Below, in pieces: positions 1 through 7,988 of a DNA stretch of 25,872 nt (its first letter is position 1; each line of letters opens with the position of its first letter). The translations under genes and the position numbers were made by a program. This stretch comes from an uncultured Christensenellaceae bacterium (lineage in GTDB: Bacteria; Bacillota; Clostridia; Christensenellales; Borkfalkiaceae): positions 50,467-76,338 of the forward strand of contig CAJUOP010000010.1 in NCBI GenBank assembly GCA_910588465.1, given 5' to 3'. Under the pieces are notes generated by a model. That model did no database searches and was not told the origin of the DNA. It worked only from the letters and a program-made list of their open reading frames with translations.

Positions 1-288
1 GCGACCGCGGGAATCCCCCGCCCCCTGTCATTCTGAGGCGTAGCCGAAGAATCCCATGAACGCAGTCCGCCCTTTCCCCCGTGGGATTCTTTCGGGGCTA
101 CCGCCCCTCAGAATGACAACACCACACAACCGCCGTCATTCCGAAGGCGCACCCCCTGCCCCTGTCATTCAGAGGGAGCGCAGCGACCGCGGGAATCCCC
201 CGCCCCCTGTCATTCAGAGGGAGCAACGCGACCGCGGGAATCCCCCGCCCCCTGTCATTCAGAGGGAGCGCAGCGACCGCGGGAATCC
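1..288. repeat. 45-base intergenic tandem repeats plus inverted pair
   Basis: Three near-identical units with an exact 45-base period begin at 161, 206 and 251. Each starts CCTGTCATTCAGAGGGAGC and ends in CCGCGGGAATCC. The second differs only around 225-229 (CAACGCG instead of GCAGCG). The tail of another unit occupies 1-23. A related variant at 24-56 (TGTCATTCTGAGG to GAAGAATCCCA) is followed by its imperfect inverted copy at 81-117, which could form a hairpin. A decayed fragment lies near 134-147. The block abuts the stop codon of the LysM gene. Open frames across it are long only because the repeat is GC-rich and lacks stops. This resembles the GTCATTCTGAG...GAATCC dispersed repeats seen between genes in many bacterial genomes. 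Its function is unknown. Confidence 0.85.
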
Positions 289-290
289 TT

Positions 291-560
291 TTATAAAAAA
301 ACCTCCTGCTCGGGGTAAAGCCACTTTGTCCCGTTGCGATCCTCGAACGCCTCCGCGCTGCCGCACAGCAGCGCCTTGCTCTCTCCGCCCCGCACGGTAT
401 AAAGGTTGCGCGCGGGCGGGATCTTTAAAACTTCCCCCTCCCGCGGCTCTTCGGCAAGTCCGTTTAAACAAATCAGCGCCCGCAGCGGACAGCCGAACGC
501 GCGCGCGATCTCCCGCGCGGTCTGCCCCCGCTTTACCCGATAGTAGATACGCCTTTGCAT
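291..560 (-). CDS. small LysM-domain protein
   Basis: Encodes about 89 residues. The N-terminal half (YYRVKRGQTAREIARAFGC, then a conserved L-x-x-LNGL region and a G-x-x-LKIP end) is a LysM domain, a roughly 45-residue fold that binds N-acetylglucosamine polymers such as peptidoglycan. No signal peptide or membrane segment is visible, so it may be a cytoplasmic or spore-associated LysM protein rather than a secreted one; this is inference. ATG at 560 is preferred over an in-frame GTG at 572 because AAAGGG sits 11 bases upstream of the ATG but overlaps the GTG. A minus-strand promoter candidate lies just upstream and overlaps the promoter of the divergent flippase gene. The C-terminal 40 residues (NLYTVRGGES onward) match no family I recognise. 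Confidence 0.75.
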   Translation of the reverse strand: MQRRIYYRVKRGQTAREIARAFGCPLRALICLNGLAEEPREGEVLKIPPARNLYTVRGGESKALLCGSAEAFEDRNGTKWLYPEQEVFL

Positions 561-606
561 CGAAAGTTTCACCCTTTATTATATGCGGCGGCACATAAAA
601 GCGCAA
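555..606. promoter_or_regulatory. overlapping divergent promoters for LysM gene and flippase
   Basis: Plus strand: TTGCAT (555-560), 16-base spacer, TATTAT (577-582), which would start RNA near 589 and leave about 39 bases before the flippase ATG at 628. Minus strand: TTGCGC (606-601), 16-base spacer, TATAAT (584-579), which would start RNA near 572 just ahead of the LysM ATG. The two -10 boxes share the same AT-rich bases, so the two polymerases could not occupy them together. Confidence 0.4.
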
Positions 607-627
607 CGCGGACGAATAAACTATTTT

Positions 628-2151
628 ATGCAGAACTTGTACCGCACCACAGCCGTGGTAACCGTTTTTACGGCGTTCGAACATTTCCTCGGGTTTTTAT
701 ACCGCATTATCTTATCCCGCACGCTCGGCTCGGAAGGGCTGGGCGTCTATCAGGTCGCGCTTACCGTATTCGCGGTGTTTTTAACCGTGTCCTCGAGCGG
801 ACTGCCCATAACCCTCTCGCGCGTGATCTCCAAGCACCGCGCGAACGGCTATGGCAAGGGCGAACGCGCCGCCACCTCCGCCGCGCTTATTTTAACGCTG
901 GTCGTAAGCCTGTCGTTCACGCTGCTGCTGTTCCTCTTCCGCCCCTACTTCTCGCGGATCTTCACCGACCCGCGCAGCGCCGATCTGTTCTATATCTTTA
1001 TCCTCGGGCTGTCGTTTACCTCCGTGTACGCCATTTTGCGCGGGTGCTTCTGGGGAAACCGCCGCTTTTTCGCCTATTCGTTTATCGAGCTGGCGGAGGA
1101 AATGATCATGATCGGCGTGGGCGTTATATTCATCGTATGCATTCGCAACACGGACGTGCCCGACGTAAACAAAGCGGCGATCGCCGTGCTCGTCTCCTAC
1201 CTTTGCTCGTTCGCCATTGCGGTGGTCTACTTCTTTAAAAAGGGCGGAAGGCTCGCCTCGCCCAAGGGCGAGCTTTTGCCCATGTTCAAATCCGCCATGC
1301 CCGTTACCGCCATGCGCGCCTCCTCCTCTTTGATGAACTCGCTCATTTCCGTGCTTTTCCCCATGCGGCTGATGGCGGCGGGCGTCTCCTCCGCCGTCGC
1401 CATGAGCGAATTCGGCGTGGTTTACGGCATGGTCGTTCCCATTTTAATGGTGCCGTCCACGCTCATAAGCTCGCTCGCGCTGGTGCTGGTGCCCGAAATT
1501 TCCGAGTGCTACTATAAAAAACAGCACGAAAAATTATCCGCCCTGCTCTCCAAGGCGCTAAACACCTCTCTGCTCGTCGCCTTCGCGCTGATCCCCTTCT
1601 TTCTCGTCTGCGGCGAAAACGTAGGCATCTTCCTCTTCTCCAACGTGGAAAGCGGAAAAATGCTCTCTTACAGCGCGTTTATGCTCATCCCCATGAGCAT
1701 TACCATGATAAGCACCAGCCTGCTCAACTCCATGAACTGCGAAAAGCAGACGCTGCTATTCTTTTTGTTCGGCTCCGCGTTCATGCTCCTCTCCGTGCTG
1801 ATTTTGCCCAAATACCTCGGCAGCGGCGCGCTGATTTTGGGAATGTTCGGCGACTTTACCATAGCCGCCGTGTGCTCGCTGCTGCTTTTGCGCAAAAAGG
1901 CGGGAAAGCTGCAATCGGGAAAATATCTGTTAAAGCTCTCCTTGTGCTCGCTCGCGGCTACACTCTTCGGGCTGGGCGTGCGCTTTTTGCTGATGCGCTG
2001 CATGGGCTACGTCGCCGCCTCGTCAATTACGCTTTTTGCCATCGCGGCAGCCGAAATCGCCCTCTTGCAAGCACTGAAACTGTTCGATTTTAAAAAGATT
2101 TTTGCCCGCTTTTTTATAAAAAAACGCAAAAAAGCACCCGCGCGCACTTGA
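628..2151 (+). CDS. SpoVB/MurJ-like MOP-superfamily flippase
   Basis: About 507 residues, almost entirely hydrophobic helices, consistent with the 12-14 membrane segments of the polysaccharide/lipid-linked oligosaccharide exporter branch of the MOP superfamily (SpoVB, MurJ, Wzx). Early features typical of the family are FLYRIILSRTLGSEGLGVYQ and SSGLPITLSRVISK near the N-terminus. The likely role is flipping a lipid-linked cell-wall or spore-cortex precursor across the cytoplasmic membrane; the exact substrate cannot be read from sequence. I chose ATG 628 over ATG 583 because the conserved hydrophobic start (MQNLYRTTAVV) begins there and the extra 15 residues are arginine-rich and unlike the family. 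No strong Shine-Dalgarno is seen for either start. The C-terminus ends in a lysine-rich tail. The pgi promoter -35 overlaps the stop codon. Confidence 0.85.
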   Translation: MQNLYRTTAVVTVFTAFEHFLGFLYRIILSRTLGSEGLGVYQVALTVFAVFLTVSSSGLPITLSRVISKHRANGYGKGERAATSAALILTLVVSLSFTLLLFLFRPYFSRIFTDPRSADLFYIFILGLSFTSVYAILRGCFWGNRRFFAYSFIELAEEMIMIGVGVIFIVCIRNTDVPDVNKAAIAVLVSYLCSFAIAVVYFFKKGGRLASPKGELLPMFKSAMPVTAMRASSSLMNSLISVLFPMRLMAAGVSSAVAMSEFGVVYGMVVPILMVPSTLISSLALVLVPEISECYYKKQHEKLSALLSKALNTSLLVAFALIPFFLVCGENVGIFLFSNVESGKMLSYSAFMLIPMSITMISTSLLNSMNCEKQTLLFFLFGSAFMLLSVLILPKYLGSGALILGMFGDFTIAAVCSLLLLRKKAGKLQSGKYLLKLSLCSLAATLFGLGVRFLLMRCMGYVAASSITLFAIAAAEIALLQALKLFDFKKIFARFFIKKRKKAPART

Positions 2152-2176
2152 AATTCCGAGTAAAATATGTTAGAAT
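2148..2176 (+). promoter_or_regulatory. sigma-A-type promoter of pgi
   Basis: TTGAAA (2148-2153), 17-base spacer, TAGAAT (2171-2176), with an extended -10 TG at 2168-2169. The -35 hexamer overlaps the flippase stop codon (2149-2151). Predicted start of RNA is near 2183, about 30 bases before the pgi ATG. Confidence 0.7.
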
Positions 2177-2212
2177 AAAAAACAGCGAAATTTATTGTCA
2201 GGAGAAACGTTT

Positions 2213-3634
2213 ATGACGGAAGAACAACGCAGACAGAATCGGATCAAAATCGACTACACCAACATGACGGATAAGTATCTGAAAGAAAAGGGATACTCCG
2301 CCGAAGCGCTCGAATCGCTGAGGGCGCTCTCCGAGCAGGCTTACGGTTACGTGAGCGGCAACCGCGGCAAAGACGAGCTGTACATGGGCTGGACGGAACT
2401 CCCCTATAATCAAAAAGAAATCGTCGCCGACATTTTAAAGACGGCGAAAAGCGTGCGCGAAAAGTTCGAAAACTTCGTCGTGCTCGGCATCGGCGGCTCG
2501 GCGCTCGGTCCCACCATGGCGTTCAACGCGCTCTGCCACCTGCACTATAACGACCTGCCCAAGGAAAAACGCGGCGGTCCCCGCTTCTTTGTAGAGGACA
2601 ACGTAGACCCCGTGCGTATGCGCGATCTGTTAGACGTAATCGACGTAAAAAAGACCTGCTTTAACGTGATAAGCAAGTCGGGCGCGACCAGCGAGACGAT
2701 GACGCAATACCTGATTATTGCCGACCTGTTGAAAAAGGCGGGCGAGGATATCAAGGAGCACGTTATCTTCACCACGGACGGCGCAAAGGGAAATCTTGTT
2801 AAAATCTCCAAAGAGCTCGGCGGCGTGAAAAGCTACGTATTGCCCGACGGCGTGGGCGGACGGTTTTCGGAGCTGTGCCCCGTGGGACTTCTGCCTGCGG
2901 CGGTGCTCGGCGTCGATATCGAGGCGCTGCTCGAAGGCGCGGCGTATATGGACGAACTGTGCAAGGAAAAGGACTTCCGCAAAAACCCCGCTCTGCTGTG
3001 CGCGGTTTTGCAGTTCGCCGCCATGAAGGACGGCAAAAATATCGGCGTGCTCATGCCCTATTCGGACAATCTGCGCTACGTCTCTGACTGGTACGCGCAG
3101 CTGTGGGCGGAGTCGCTCGGCAAAAACGTAACGCTGGACGGCAAGCCCTGCAACGTGGGGCAGACGCCCGTGAAAGCGCTCGGCGTTACCGACCAGCACT
3201 CGCAGGTGCAGCTGTACACGGAGGGTCCCTTCGACAAGGTCGTCACCTTCCTTTCGGTGGAAAAGTACGCCGCGGCGTTCCCCATCCCCCACGGCTGCGA
3301 GAACATTCCCGACGTTTCCTTCCTCGGCGGACACACCATGGAAGAGCTGATCCGGGCGGAAAACAAGGCGACCGCTTACGCGCTTACCAGGGCGGGCAGA
3401 CTCAATTATACGATCACCCTTCCCGAAGTGAACGCGTTCACGCTGGGACAGCTGCTGTTCCTGTTCGAAATGCAGACGGCTTACGCGGGCGCGATGCTCA
3501 ACATCGACACCTTTAACCAGCCCGGCGTGGAAGCGGGCAAAAAGGCGACCTTCGCCCTGCTCGGCAAGCCCGGCTACGCCGAACAGAAAAAGGAGCTCGA
3601 CAACGCCGCAAGCGACAGCGACTACGTACTCTAA
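2213..3634 (+). CDS. pgi: glucose-6-phosphate isomerase
   Basis: 473 residues. It interconverts glucose-6-phosphate and fructose-6-phosphate in the cytoplasm (glycolysis/gluconeogenesis). Family motifs are present in order: GIGGSALGP (92-100) and SKSGATSET (154-162) for phosphate binding, GVGGRFSEL (213-221) matching the first PGI signature, DQHSQVQ with the conserved histidine, and NIDTFNQPGVEAGK matching the second PGI signature with its catalytic-site lysine. Length fits the shorter bacterial form. The start is ATG 2213, because AGGAGA lies 7 bases upstream; the upstream TTG at 2195 would place the Shine-Dalgarno inside the gene. It has its own promoter and a strong terminator, so it is monocistronic. 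It sits beside the fructan locus, whose final product is fructose-6-phosphate. Confidence 0.97.
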   Translation: MTEEQRRQNRIKIDYTNMTDKYLKEKGYSAEALESLRALSEQAYGYVSGNRGKDELYMGWTELPYNQKEIVADILKTAKSVREKFENFVVLGIGGSALGPTMAFNALCHLHYNDLPKEKRGGPRFFVEDNVDPVRMRDLLDVIDVKKTCFNVISKSGATSETMTQYLIIADLLKKAGEDIKEHVIFTTDGAKGNLVKISKELGGVKSYVLPDGVGGRFSELCPVGLLPAAVLGVDIEALLEGAAYMDELCKEKDFRKNPALLCAVLQFAAMKDGKNIGVLMPYSDNLRYVSDWYAQLWAESLGKNVTLDGKPCNVGQTPVKALGVTDQHSQVQLYTEGPFDKVVTFLSVEKYAAAFPIPHGCENIPDVSFLGGHTMEELIRAENKATAYALTRAGRLNYTITLPEVNAFTLGQLLFLFEMQTAYAGAMLNIDTFNQPGVEAGKKATFALLGKPGYAEQKKELDNAASDSDYVL

Positions 3635-3651
3635 TAAAACTTACTTTAAAC

Positions 3652-3686
3652 CCCGCGGCACGGAAATTCCGTGCCGCGGGTTTTTT
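3652..3686 (+). terminator. rho-independent terminator after pgi
   Basis: A perfect 14-base-pair inverted repeat (CCCGCGGCACGGAA at 3652-3665 with TTCCGTGCCGCGGG at 3667-3680) is followed by TTTTTT at 3681-3686. It is 17 bases past the stop codon. The centre is a single base, so the real loop must open a few of the central A-T pairs. Confidence 0.92.
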
Positions 3687-3870
3687 ATGGTAAAGCGGAT
3701 AATCGCAAATAAGAACATAGTAATATTCAAAGTGGCGTATAAAGTAATACTAATAGTTATTTATTATCACTATTCAAAGACAAATCCAAATTCTTGCTGT
3801 GTTGCATAAATACTAAATCAGATGAAATATTGTCGCCAAAAGCCCTTGAAATTATTACACATCATTTCTG
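3687..3870. other. AT-rich spacer, no gene seen
   Basis: Between the pgi terminator and the terminator of the fructan operon I see no coding pattern, RNA gene or clear repeat. The stretch is markedly more AT-rich than pgi. A plus-strand open frame beginning at 3822 is the antisense shadow of the GH32 gene. Confidence 0.6.
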
Positions 3871-3916
3871 AAAAAGAAAAGAGAGCGAACTCTTTGGAGG
3901 AAGGTGTTTCGCTCTC
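3871..3916 (-). terminator. rho-independent terminator of the fructan operon
   Basis: Read on the minus strand, GAGAGCGAA (3916-3908) pairs with TTCGCTCTC (3889-3881) and is followed by TTTTCTTTTT (3880-3871). It lies about 29 bases beyond the last gene of the operon (GH32 stop at 3945). Confidence 0.8.
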
Positions 3917-3944
3917 TGCCTATCATCGTAAAACGATTAGAAAT

Positions 3945-5423
3945 TCAGTTAATTATATCGTATTTTTCAAGAAAGATTATTTCCGCTTCTCCGCCCTCCG
4001 CGAAAAAAGAAATATCCGAACCACCCGAATAAACGTTGCCCGTCATCACCCTTTCGCCGTCGTTCAAAAACACCTCGCAACTGATTACGTCGAGCAAAAC
4101 CAGCATTTCAAGACGATTTTCCTCCGTTTTGACGCGCACGGAACGAACGGAAGCATCCTTTTCTTTAGCATCATGAAAAATTTCCATGCCCATTTGTGAT
4201 CGGTTAAAAACCACAAGATCGGCAGAACGATCGTAATAAATTTCCGCATAGCGCTCGCCGTGCCCGAATATCCGCACACCGACGCGGGCAGAATTTTTCA
4301 AGTCGAAAAGCAAATGCAGTTCAATTTTTTTTCCGCAAATACCCGTCAAAACGATATTGCCGTTTAAGGCAACATTCTTGTACGTTACCTCGTTCCAACA
4401 GTAATCCTGCAATTCACGTACGGGGCGTTGATACAGCCTACCGTTCTTTATCGACAGCTCGCGCGGCAATATCATCGACCCCGCCCAACCGTGCTGCGCA
4501 GTGGGCATACGTCTGCCCCACATCTGCATCCAACCGATCATAATTATCCGTCCGTCGGGGGATTTTAATGTCTGCGGAGCGTAAAAATCAAAACCGCCGT
4601 CTATTTCGTCCTCATACTCCTTTTCAAATATCCCCTTCTCCGCATCGAACTTTCCCACTGCGTAAATTGCCGACTGCCAATTTTCATACCGCCAATCCTT
4701 GGTTTCGTACCCTTGCGGACTGAGAAGCATTACGTCTTTTCCTTCGTATTCAAACAAATCCGGACACTCGTAAATGCCGCGCGTAGTAAGGCGGTCGCGT
4801 CTGACGACGTTGACGAACTCCCATTTGAGCAAGTCCTTCGAGCGATAAAGAAGAATCTGTCCTTCTCCTTGTATCGTGCGCGACCCCATCAGCGCATAAT
4901 AGGCGTTGCCGCGCTTAAATACCTTTGGATCCCGAAACTCCGTTCTGAGCGCGTCCTCGGGCAGTTGATTGCTTGAAATCACTTCTCCGATTTTTTCAAA
5001 CCTGATTCCGTCCGAAGAGACGGCGAGCGACTGTGTTTGAATATCGGCAAGCACCGAGGTATACATGAGATAGAGCTTGCCGTCCTTCAAAACCGACGTG
5101 CCCGAAAAACACCCATCCCTATCAAAATCCCCGTCCGGTGCAAGCGCTGTAGGTTCTAACCGCCAGTGAATAAAATCCTGCGTGGTGAAATGTCCCCAGT
5201 GCATGGAATTCCACGAAGCGCCGTAGGGGTAAAACTGATAAAATAGTTGATATTTTCCGAACGCATAAATAAAACCGTTCGGATCGTTCATCCAACCGAT
5301 TGGCGGCATAGCGTGATAGCTGTGCCGATAGGTCTGCTGCAATACGGACAGATTCTCCGCAATGTAAGAATCCGCCGTTTGCACCGCGTTTTTTTTCATT
5401 TCGTCGTTTTCGTTGCCATTCAT
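3945..5423 (-). CDS. GH32 beta-fructosidase, cytoplasmic (sucrose/fructo-oligosaccharide hydrolase)
   Basis: About 492 residues; hydrolyses beta-fructosidic bonds, releasing fructose from sucrose or imported fructo-oligosaccharides. All three GH32 catalytic motifs are present (numbered from the upstream TTG frame start at 5435): WMNDPNG with the nucleophile Asp51, FRDP with the transition-state-stabilising Asp169, and YECPDLF with the acid/base Glu223. The C-terminal third is the usual beta-sandwich. There is no signal peptide, so it acts inside the cell, complementing the lipoprotein GH32 encoded just upstream. ATG 5423 is my choice; TTG 5435 (one base after the previous stop) and ATG 5399 are possible, and no start has a strong Shine-Dalgarno, so translational coupling to the previous gene is likely. 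It is last in the operon, followed by a terminator. Substrate (sucrose, inulin or levan oligomers) is not determinable from sequence. Confidence 0.93.
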   Translation of the reverse strand: MNGNENDEMKKNAVQTADSYIAENLSVLQQTYRHSYHAMPPIGWMNDPNGFIYAFGKYQLFYQFYPYGASWNSMHWGHFTTQDFIHWRLEPTALAPDGDFDRDGCFSGTSVLKDGKLYLMYTSVLADIQTQSLAVSSDGIRFEKIGEVISSNQLPEDALRTEFRDPKVFKRGNAYYALMGSRTIQGEGQILLYRSKDLLKWEFVNVVRRDRLTTRGIYECPDLFEYEGKDVMLLSPQGYETKDWRYENWQSAIYAVGKFDAEKGIFEKEYEDEIDGGFDFYAPQTLKSPDGRIIMIGWMQMWGRRMPTAQHGWAGSMILPRELSIKNGRLYQRPVRELQDYCWNEVTYKNVALNGNIVLTGICGKKIELHLLFDLKNSARVGVRIFGHGERYAEIYYDRSADLVVFNRSQMGMEIFHDAKEKDASVRSVRVKTEENRLEMLVLLDVISCEVFLNDGERVMTGNVYSGGSDISFFAEGGEAEIIFLEKYDIIN

Positions 5424-5436
5424 ATAATTAACCAAC

Positions 5437-6963
5437 TTATAGATACGTATATTGTTTCAAATTCTCAAATGAAACATTATTATTCTTCGCATAGAGCCTT
5501 ACCGCCTTGCCGCTCACGCCGTAAATACGCACGGTCAACGCGATTTGACCGTCGAAGTAGAACACGCCGATCGAACCCTCCTGCAAGTAAGTAAAAGTAT
5601 ATTTCTTGTTTTTTTCGATTGAAACGGGAATCTGCGTAATTTCCGTCGTGCCGTTGTTGAAAGTAAGACCGAGCGTCTGCTTTTCGGGCGAGAATGAAAT
5701 GAATTTATACTTCTCCGTTTTGCCGTTATAATCGAACGCAAACCCGAAATCGCCCGAACCGCCGTATGAAAACTCGCCGGTCACAACATATCTTTCCTGA
5801 CAGGTAAACGCCTCGGTAAAGTCGCCCGACTTCACGTCCGTATTCATATTGCAAAGCAGCTTTCTCCCCACCGTGCCCTGCATATATGCATCGACGGGCG
5901 CGAGAACGATACCGCCCTTTCCGTCGGGCACCACCTTCTGCGCAATCATGTTCCCCGCCCAAGCATTGACGTCCTGTGTAGAGGAAGGTGACTCCGAACG
6001 GCGCGCCCAACCGATGAGATAGGTATTTTCGCCGTCGGAAGCGTGCTTTGCGGCGTAGAAAATTTTACCGTCTAACCGCTTTGGCACTGCGGTATAGGGA
6101 CCGTACTGCGTATCCGCAGTCGTGTACCAAAGCGTATCGTCCTGAGCGGAAAAAGTCAAATACCATTGATCGCCGATCTTGAACGTATCGCTACATTCAA
6201 GATTATAGCACACACCCATGTCCACGTTTGCGTGTTTCGAATAAATAATTCCTCCGTATTTTACATTTGTCAAGTCCCCATCGAGGGTATATTTGATCAC
6301 ACGCGCAACCCCGTTCTGCGAAGCGGTGATCGTAAGCGTGATCGTATCCGTTGCCTCGTCGTAATAAGCCTGTGGATCGCGGAAATCCTGTTTTTGGTTG
6401 AGCGAGGAATCGGGAAGAATCTGCCAACCCGCTTTCTTGGTAAAATGGGTAAGATCGGTCCCCTCCGCAACCATGATCGTTTCCTTGTATTCCGCCAAAT
6501 CGGAAAACGAATGTCCCGTATAGAAGAAATAATATTTCTGCCCGACCTTTACGACCGAACCCGTTCCTATCCAGCCGTCCTGCGCGCTGCCGTGATCGGC
6601 CTCAAGCACGACCTCCTGCGTTTCTTCCCAGTTAAGAAAATCTTCCGTCACGGAAAGATACACAGAATGGTTATAGGAGTCACCGCCCTCCTTTAAGTAG
6701 TAAACGTAATATTTTCCGTTCTCGTAATAAGGCATCGTATCGCCTACGTACCCCTGCCCACCCGAATCCTTTTCCGGTAAGAAAAAGCGGTTATAATCGT
6801 ATGCCGCTTCTTGCGCGCCGGGTGCGCGGAGCGTGGAAAAATCCTTGTCGTTGGGATGGGTTGCGACCAGCCCGTCGTCACTTTTTCCGCAAGCAACGGC
6901 GGCGACAAGCACCACACCCATCAAAGCCGATACAACCGCAAACGCATATTTACGCAATTTCAT
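5437..6963 (-). CDS. divergent GH32-family lipoprotein (surface fructanase candidate)
   Basis: 508 residues. A lipoprotein signal peptide (MKLRKYAFAV..., lipobox AAVAC, acylated Cys25) places it on the outer face of the membrane. The five-bladed-propeller GH32 pattern is recognisable but divergent: GDTMPYY replaces the usual WMNDPNG and supplies candidate nucleophile Asp75; FRDP supplies Asp196; LECSDTF supplies candidate acid/base Glu256. Repeated blade motifs (KYYVYYL, QKYYFFYTG, QWYLTFSA) and a C-terminal beta-sandwich (about 380-508) are seen. The likely role is trimming extracellular fructan to oligosaccharides for the ABC importer of the same operon. The start is fixed by AAGGAG 6 bases upstream. 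The ATG overlaps the fructokinase stop (ATGA), so translation is coupled. A GH43/GH68-like activity cannot be excluded. Confidence 0.82.
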   Translation of the reverse strand: MKLRKYAFAVVSALMGVVLVAAVACGKSDDGLVATHPNDKDFSTLRAPGAQEAAYDYNRFFLPEKDSGGQGYVGDTMPYYENGKYYVYYLKEGGDSYNHSVYLSVTEDFLNWEETQEVVLEADHGSAQDGWIGTGSVVKVGQKYYFFYTGHSFSDLAEYKETIMVAEGTDLTHFTKKAGWQILPDSSLNQKQDFRDPQAYYDEATDTITLTITASQNGVARVIKYTLDGDLTNVKYGGIIYSKHANVDMGVCYNLECSDTFKIGDQWYLTFSAQDDTLWYTTADTQYGPYTAVPKRLDGKIFYAAKHASDGENTYLIGWARRSESPSSTQDVNAWAGNMIAQKVVPDGKGGIVLAPVDAYMQGTVGRKLLCNMNTDVKSGDFTEAFTCQERYVVTGEFSYGGSGDFGFAFDYNGKTEKYKFISFSPEKQTLGLTFNNGTTEITQIPVSIEKNKKYTFTYLQEGSIGVFYFDGQIALTVRIYGVSGKAVRLYAKNNNVSFENLKQYTYL

Positions 6964-7916
6964 ATCTGTTTCTCCTTAAAAACTTCGCCTCGGACAGGCA
7001 TAGCGGGAATCGCCCCTTCGTGCGCCACGACGTAAGTAGCTACCCGATTCGCCCGTTCCAGCATGATTGTGAGCTCCTTTTCCGAAAGTCCGTCTAACCC
7101 GCCCCGCTCGAGAAGCTGATAAAGAATTGTTCCGATAAACGAATCGCCCGCGCCCGTAGTATCCACGACGGGTGACGTCCGATCGACGGGTACGCAGGCA
7201 TAATCTTTTTTCGTATATGCCGCTGACCCATCCTTCCCCTTCGTCACAAAAATAAGCTTCACCCTACCGCGAAAAAGCGATTGAACGGCTTCCGCCTCGT
7301 CGGAAATACCCGTGATATCGAACAGTTCCTCCTCGCTGACTTTTAGGATATCGGCAAGAGGAAGGAAGGAACGCACAGTGTCGAGCAGCTCCTGTGCGCT
7401 CTTCCAAAGCATATAGCGCAAATTGGGATCGAAGCTGACAAGCGAACCGCTTCCCAGCGCAGCCTCGATTGCAACGCGGTGCGCGGCACGCACAGGTGCG
7501 TCGCATAAATCCACACTGCCAAAATGCAAAATGTCACCCTCACCGAAGGGAATAGAACGCACCTCTTTTTCATTTAACAGCATGTCGGCGGAAGGATTGC
7601 GGAAGAAGGTGAAATCCCTCTCCCCCGTTTCGTCACGCGAAACAAAGGCAAGCGCTGTGTTCGCCTCGTCAGTGGTAAAAACGTAGTCGGTTCCCACGCC
7701 CTCTTTTCGGAGCGTATGTTCCAGAAAAATCCCAAAACCGTCTTTGCCGAGCTTGGTAATCACATTGGCGCTTCCGCCAAGCTTAGAAACGCACACGGCA
7801 ACGTTTGCGGGCGCACCGCCGGCGTTTTTGCGGAAGGTGACGGTATTTTCCAGCTTGCCCGTTTCCTGCGCCGTAAAATCAATCAACATTTCGCCGATGG
7901 CATACAAGGTTTTCAT
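6960..7916 (-). CDS. scrK: PfkB-family fructokinase
   Basis: 318 residues; phosphorylates fructose at O6 with ATP in the cytoplasm, feeding fructose-6-phosphate to glycolysis. It carries both ribokinase-family signatures: GGAPANVAV (33-41, sugar-binding region) and DTTGAGDSF (252-260), with the catalytic base Asp258 and the anion-hole GAG. FDPNLR (162-167) is typical of fructokinases. Length is normal. ATG 7916 has GAGAGGAG upstream. The gene follows the binding lipoprotein after a 72-base gap with a hairpin, and overlaps the GH32 lipoprotein gene by four bases. Fructokinase rather than 2-keto-3-deoxygluconate kinase is inferred from the two GH32 neighbours. Confidence 0.9.
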   Translation of the reverse strand: MKTLYAIGEMLIDFTAQETGKLENTVTFRKNAGGAPANVAVCVSKLGGSANVITKLGKDGFGIFLEHTLRKEGVGTDYVFTTDEANTALAFVSRDETGERDFTFFRNPSADMLLNEKEVRSIPFGEGDILHFGSVDLCDAPVRAAHRVAIEAALGSGSLVSFDPNLRYMLWKSAQELLDTVRSFLPLADILKVSEEELFDITGISDEAEAVQSLFRGRVKLIFVTKGKDGSAAYTKKDYACVPVDRTSPVVDTTGAGDSFIGTILYQLLERGGLDGLSEKELTIMLERANRVATYVVAHEGAIPAMPVRGEVFKEKQI

Positions 7917-7939
7917 GAAAATACTCCTCTCTTATCTTA

Positions 7940-7966
7940 CCTCCGCAATGTTTTATGCCGCGGAGG
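7940..7966 (-). other. intercistronic hairpin inside the fructan operon
   Basis: CCTCCGC (7940-7946) and GCGGAGG (7960-7966) form a 7-base-pair GC-rich stem with a 13-base loop. On the minus-strand transcript it is followed by TAAGATAAGAG, not a U-tract, so it is not a typical terminator. It may slow decay of the upstream transporter part of the mRNA or act as a processing site; this is inference. Confidence 0.55.
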
Positions 7967-7988
7967 GACACAATTCTTTTGCTTTTAT

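Noticed and set aside
1..290. Tandem repeats as a CRISPR array
   Set aside because: Units are contiguous at 45 bases with no unique spacers, and no cas gene is present.
56..684. Long open frames on both strands over the left end (180 and 141 residues)
   Set aside because: They run through GC-rich tandem repeats and antisense to the LysM gene; the proteins are repetitive Pro/Arg-rich with no family features and no ribosome sites.
2630..3516. Several long frames inside pgi on both strands
   Set aside because: Shadows of a GC-rich gene whose own frame has every PGI motif.
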